DNA of 6,130 nucleotides, taken from positions 1 through 6,130 of the forward strand of contig JAGXHZ010000017.1 in NCBI GenBank assembly GCA_024635855.1, read 5' to 3'. The notes beneath the pieces were generated by a model that saw only the letters and a program-made list of their open reading frames with translations, was not told where the DNA came from and made no database searches. A program made the position numbers and the translations under genes. The stretch is from Sulfuricurvum sp. (GTDB lineage: Bacteria > Campylobacterota > Campylobacteria > Campylobacterales > Sulfurimonadaceae). Below, one piece after another: positions 5,225 to 6,130 of the stretch (position 1 is its first letter; each line of letters starts with the position of its first letter).

Positions 5225-6130
5225 TTGCACTTTGAACCGTATCCTTTTGAAAAACTAGCCACTTTGCTGGAGGGGGTTATCCCAAATCCAGCCTATTCAC
5301 CTATCGCACTTACGATTGGTGAACCACAATTTGATACTCCTGCATTTATCCAAAAATCAATTTGCAAGCACTCCGAAGAGTTGCGCCGTTATCCTAAGAC
5401 TGCCGGTGAAGCGACTCTTAATGATTCTATGAGAACCTTTGTCAAAAGTCGTTTTGGCGTGGAGCTTCAAGCGAATGAACTTATTAGCTCATTTGGAACG
5501 CGTGAAGTGCTCTTTAATTTTCCGCAGTATTATCTGTTTGATAAAAAAGAGCCGGTGATGGCGTATACTAATCCTTTTTATCAGATTTACGAGGGGGCGG
5601 CGATTGCTTCTCGCTCAAAAGTGATTCACCTCAATTTGACCGAACAAAACGGTTTCAAGCCTGTGGTCAATGAAGACGAGCTTGCGGTTTGCGATTTGGT
5701 GATTTTGAATTTTCCGAATAATCCGACGGCTTCGGTATTGTCATTGGAAGAGTTGGGAGAATGGGTAAAACTTGCATTGAAGCACGACTTTCTCCTTATT
5801 AATGATGAGTGTTACAGTGAGATTTACACAGCACAAAAAGTTCCCTCACTCCTCGAAGCTTCTGTTTACGTCGGTAATACGTCCTTTAAAAATGTCCTCG
5901 TCATTAACTCGATTTCCAAACGCTCTTCTGCTCCGGGATTACGAAGCGGATTTATTGCAGGGGATGCGGATATTTTAAAAGGGTACGCGCAGTATCGCAC
6001 CTATGTCGGATGCGCGTCTCCTCTGCCGCTTCAAGCGGCTTCGGCGATGGCGTGGGATAATGAGTTTCATGTGGATCGTGCCCGCGCGGTGTACGCAGAG
6101 AATTTTAAAGCGGCACAGGAGATTCTGGGT
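5225..6130 (+). CDS. dapC: Succinyldiaminopimelate aminotransferase (DapC type), 3' truncated by window
   Basis: The frame runs from TTG 5225 to the window edge (302 codons) without a stop; roughly a fifth to a quarter of the protein is missing. The N-terminus HFEPYPFEKLATLLEGV, then IALTIGEPQFDTPAFI and ELRRYPKTAGEATL, matches the DapC subfamily of fold-type I PLP aminotransferases. These convert N-succinyl-2-amino-6-oxopimelate with glutamate into N-succinyl-LL-diaminopimelate, a step to meso-DAP for peptidoglycan and to lysine, in the cytoplasm. Active-site signatures are intact: NFPNNPT (162-168), NDECY (Asp194, Tyr197), the PLP Lys232 in SISKRSSAPGLRSG, and Arg240. No ATG exists at the expected N-terminus; TTG is followed at once by the conserved HFEPYPF sequence and lies 27 nt from the predicted transcript start, so I prefer it. 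The Shine-Dalgarno is weak. Substrate assignment rests on subfamily resemblance; a related amino-acid aminotransferase is the alternative. Confidence 0.88.
   Translation, partial: MHFEPYPFEKLATLLEGVIPNPAYSPIALTIGEPQFDTPAFIQKSICKHSEELRRYPKTAGEATLNDSMRTFVKSRFGVELQANELISSFGTREVLFNFPQYYLFDKKEPVMAYTNPFYQIYEGAAIASRSKVIHLNLTEQNGFKPVVNEDELAVCDLVILNFPNNPTASVLSLEELGEWVKLALKHDFLLINDECYSEIYTAQKVPSLLEASVYVGNTSFKNVLVINSISKRSSAPGLRSGFIAGDADILKGYAQYRTYVGCASPLPLQAASAMAWDNEFHVDRARAVYAENFKAAQEILG

Overview
The window looks like chromosomal DNA from a free-living Campylobacterota (epsilonproteobacterium), probably of the Sulfurimonas/Sulfuricurvum type. This rests on the AT-rich tightly packed genes, a histidine kinase with the HQWRQPL-type phosphoacceptor box, a small c553-like monoheme cytochrome, a DapC-type aminotransferase starting HFEPYPFEKL, and promoters with a good TATAAT but usually no clear -35. 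The genus is an inference. I see no mobile element, CRISPR array, tRNA or rRNA.

Left part (1-3298, + strand): three tightly spaced genes that look like one operon. The first is the 3' part of a nitrilase-superfamily protein that appears to have lost its catalytic Cys and Lys. Its stop codon directly abuts the start of a 7TM-DISM membrane histidine kinase with no response regulator in view. Five bases later comes a short ThiF/MoeB/HesA-type E1-like protein that lacks the usual zinc cysteines. A sensor kinase between two odd members of enzyme families is the least explained part of the window.

Middle part (3295-4149, - strand): two small lipoprotein genes. The downstream one is a lipid-anchored monoheme cytochrome c; its stop codon overlaps the ThiF gene stop tail-to-tail by 4 bp. 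The upstream one is an 83-residue Ala-rich lipoprotein built on heptad repeats and ending in Lys, with its own UUCG-capped terminator. Its promoter is the best in the window: a perfect TTGACA and an extended -10 box separated by 19 bp that include a run of seven G. This layout resembles spacer-length phase-variable promoters.

Right part (4150-6130, + strand): a 224-bp divergent intergenic region, then a secreted polysaccharide deacetylase-family protein with its own TATAAT box. It is followed by the 5' part of dapC (succinyldiaminopimelate aminotransferase; lysine and peptidoglycan precursor synthesis), which appears to use a TTG start behind an extended -10 element overlapping the end of the deacetylase gene. 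The deacetylase, the Ala-rich lipoprotein and dapC could all be linked to the cell envelope, but only loosely.
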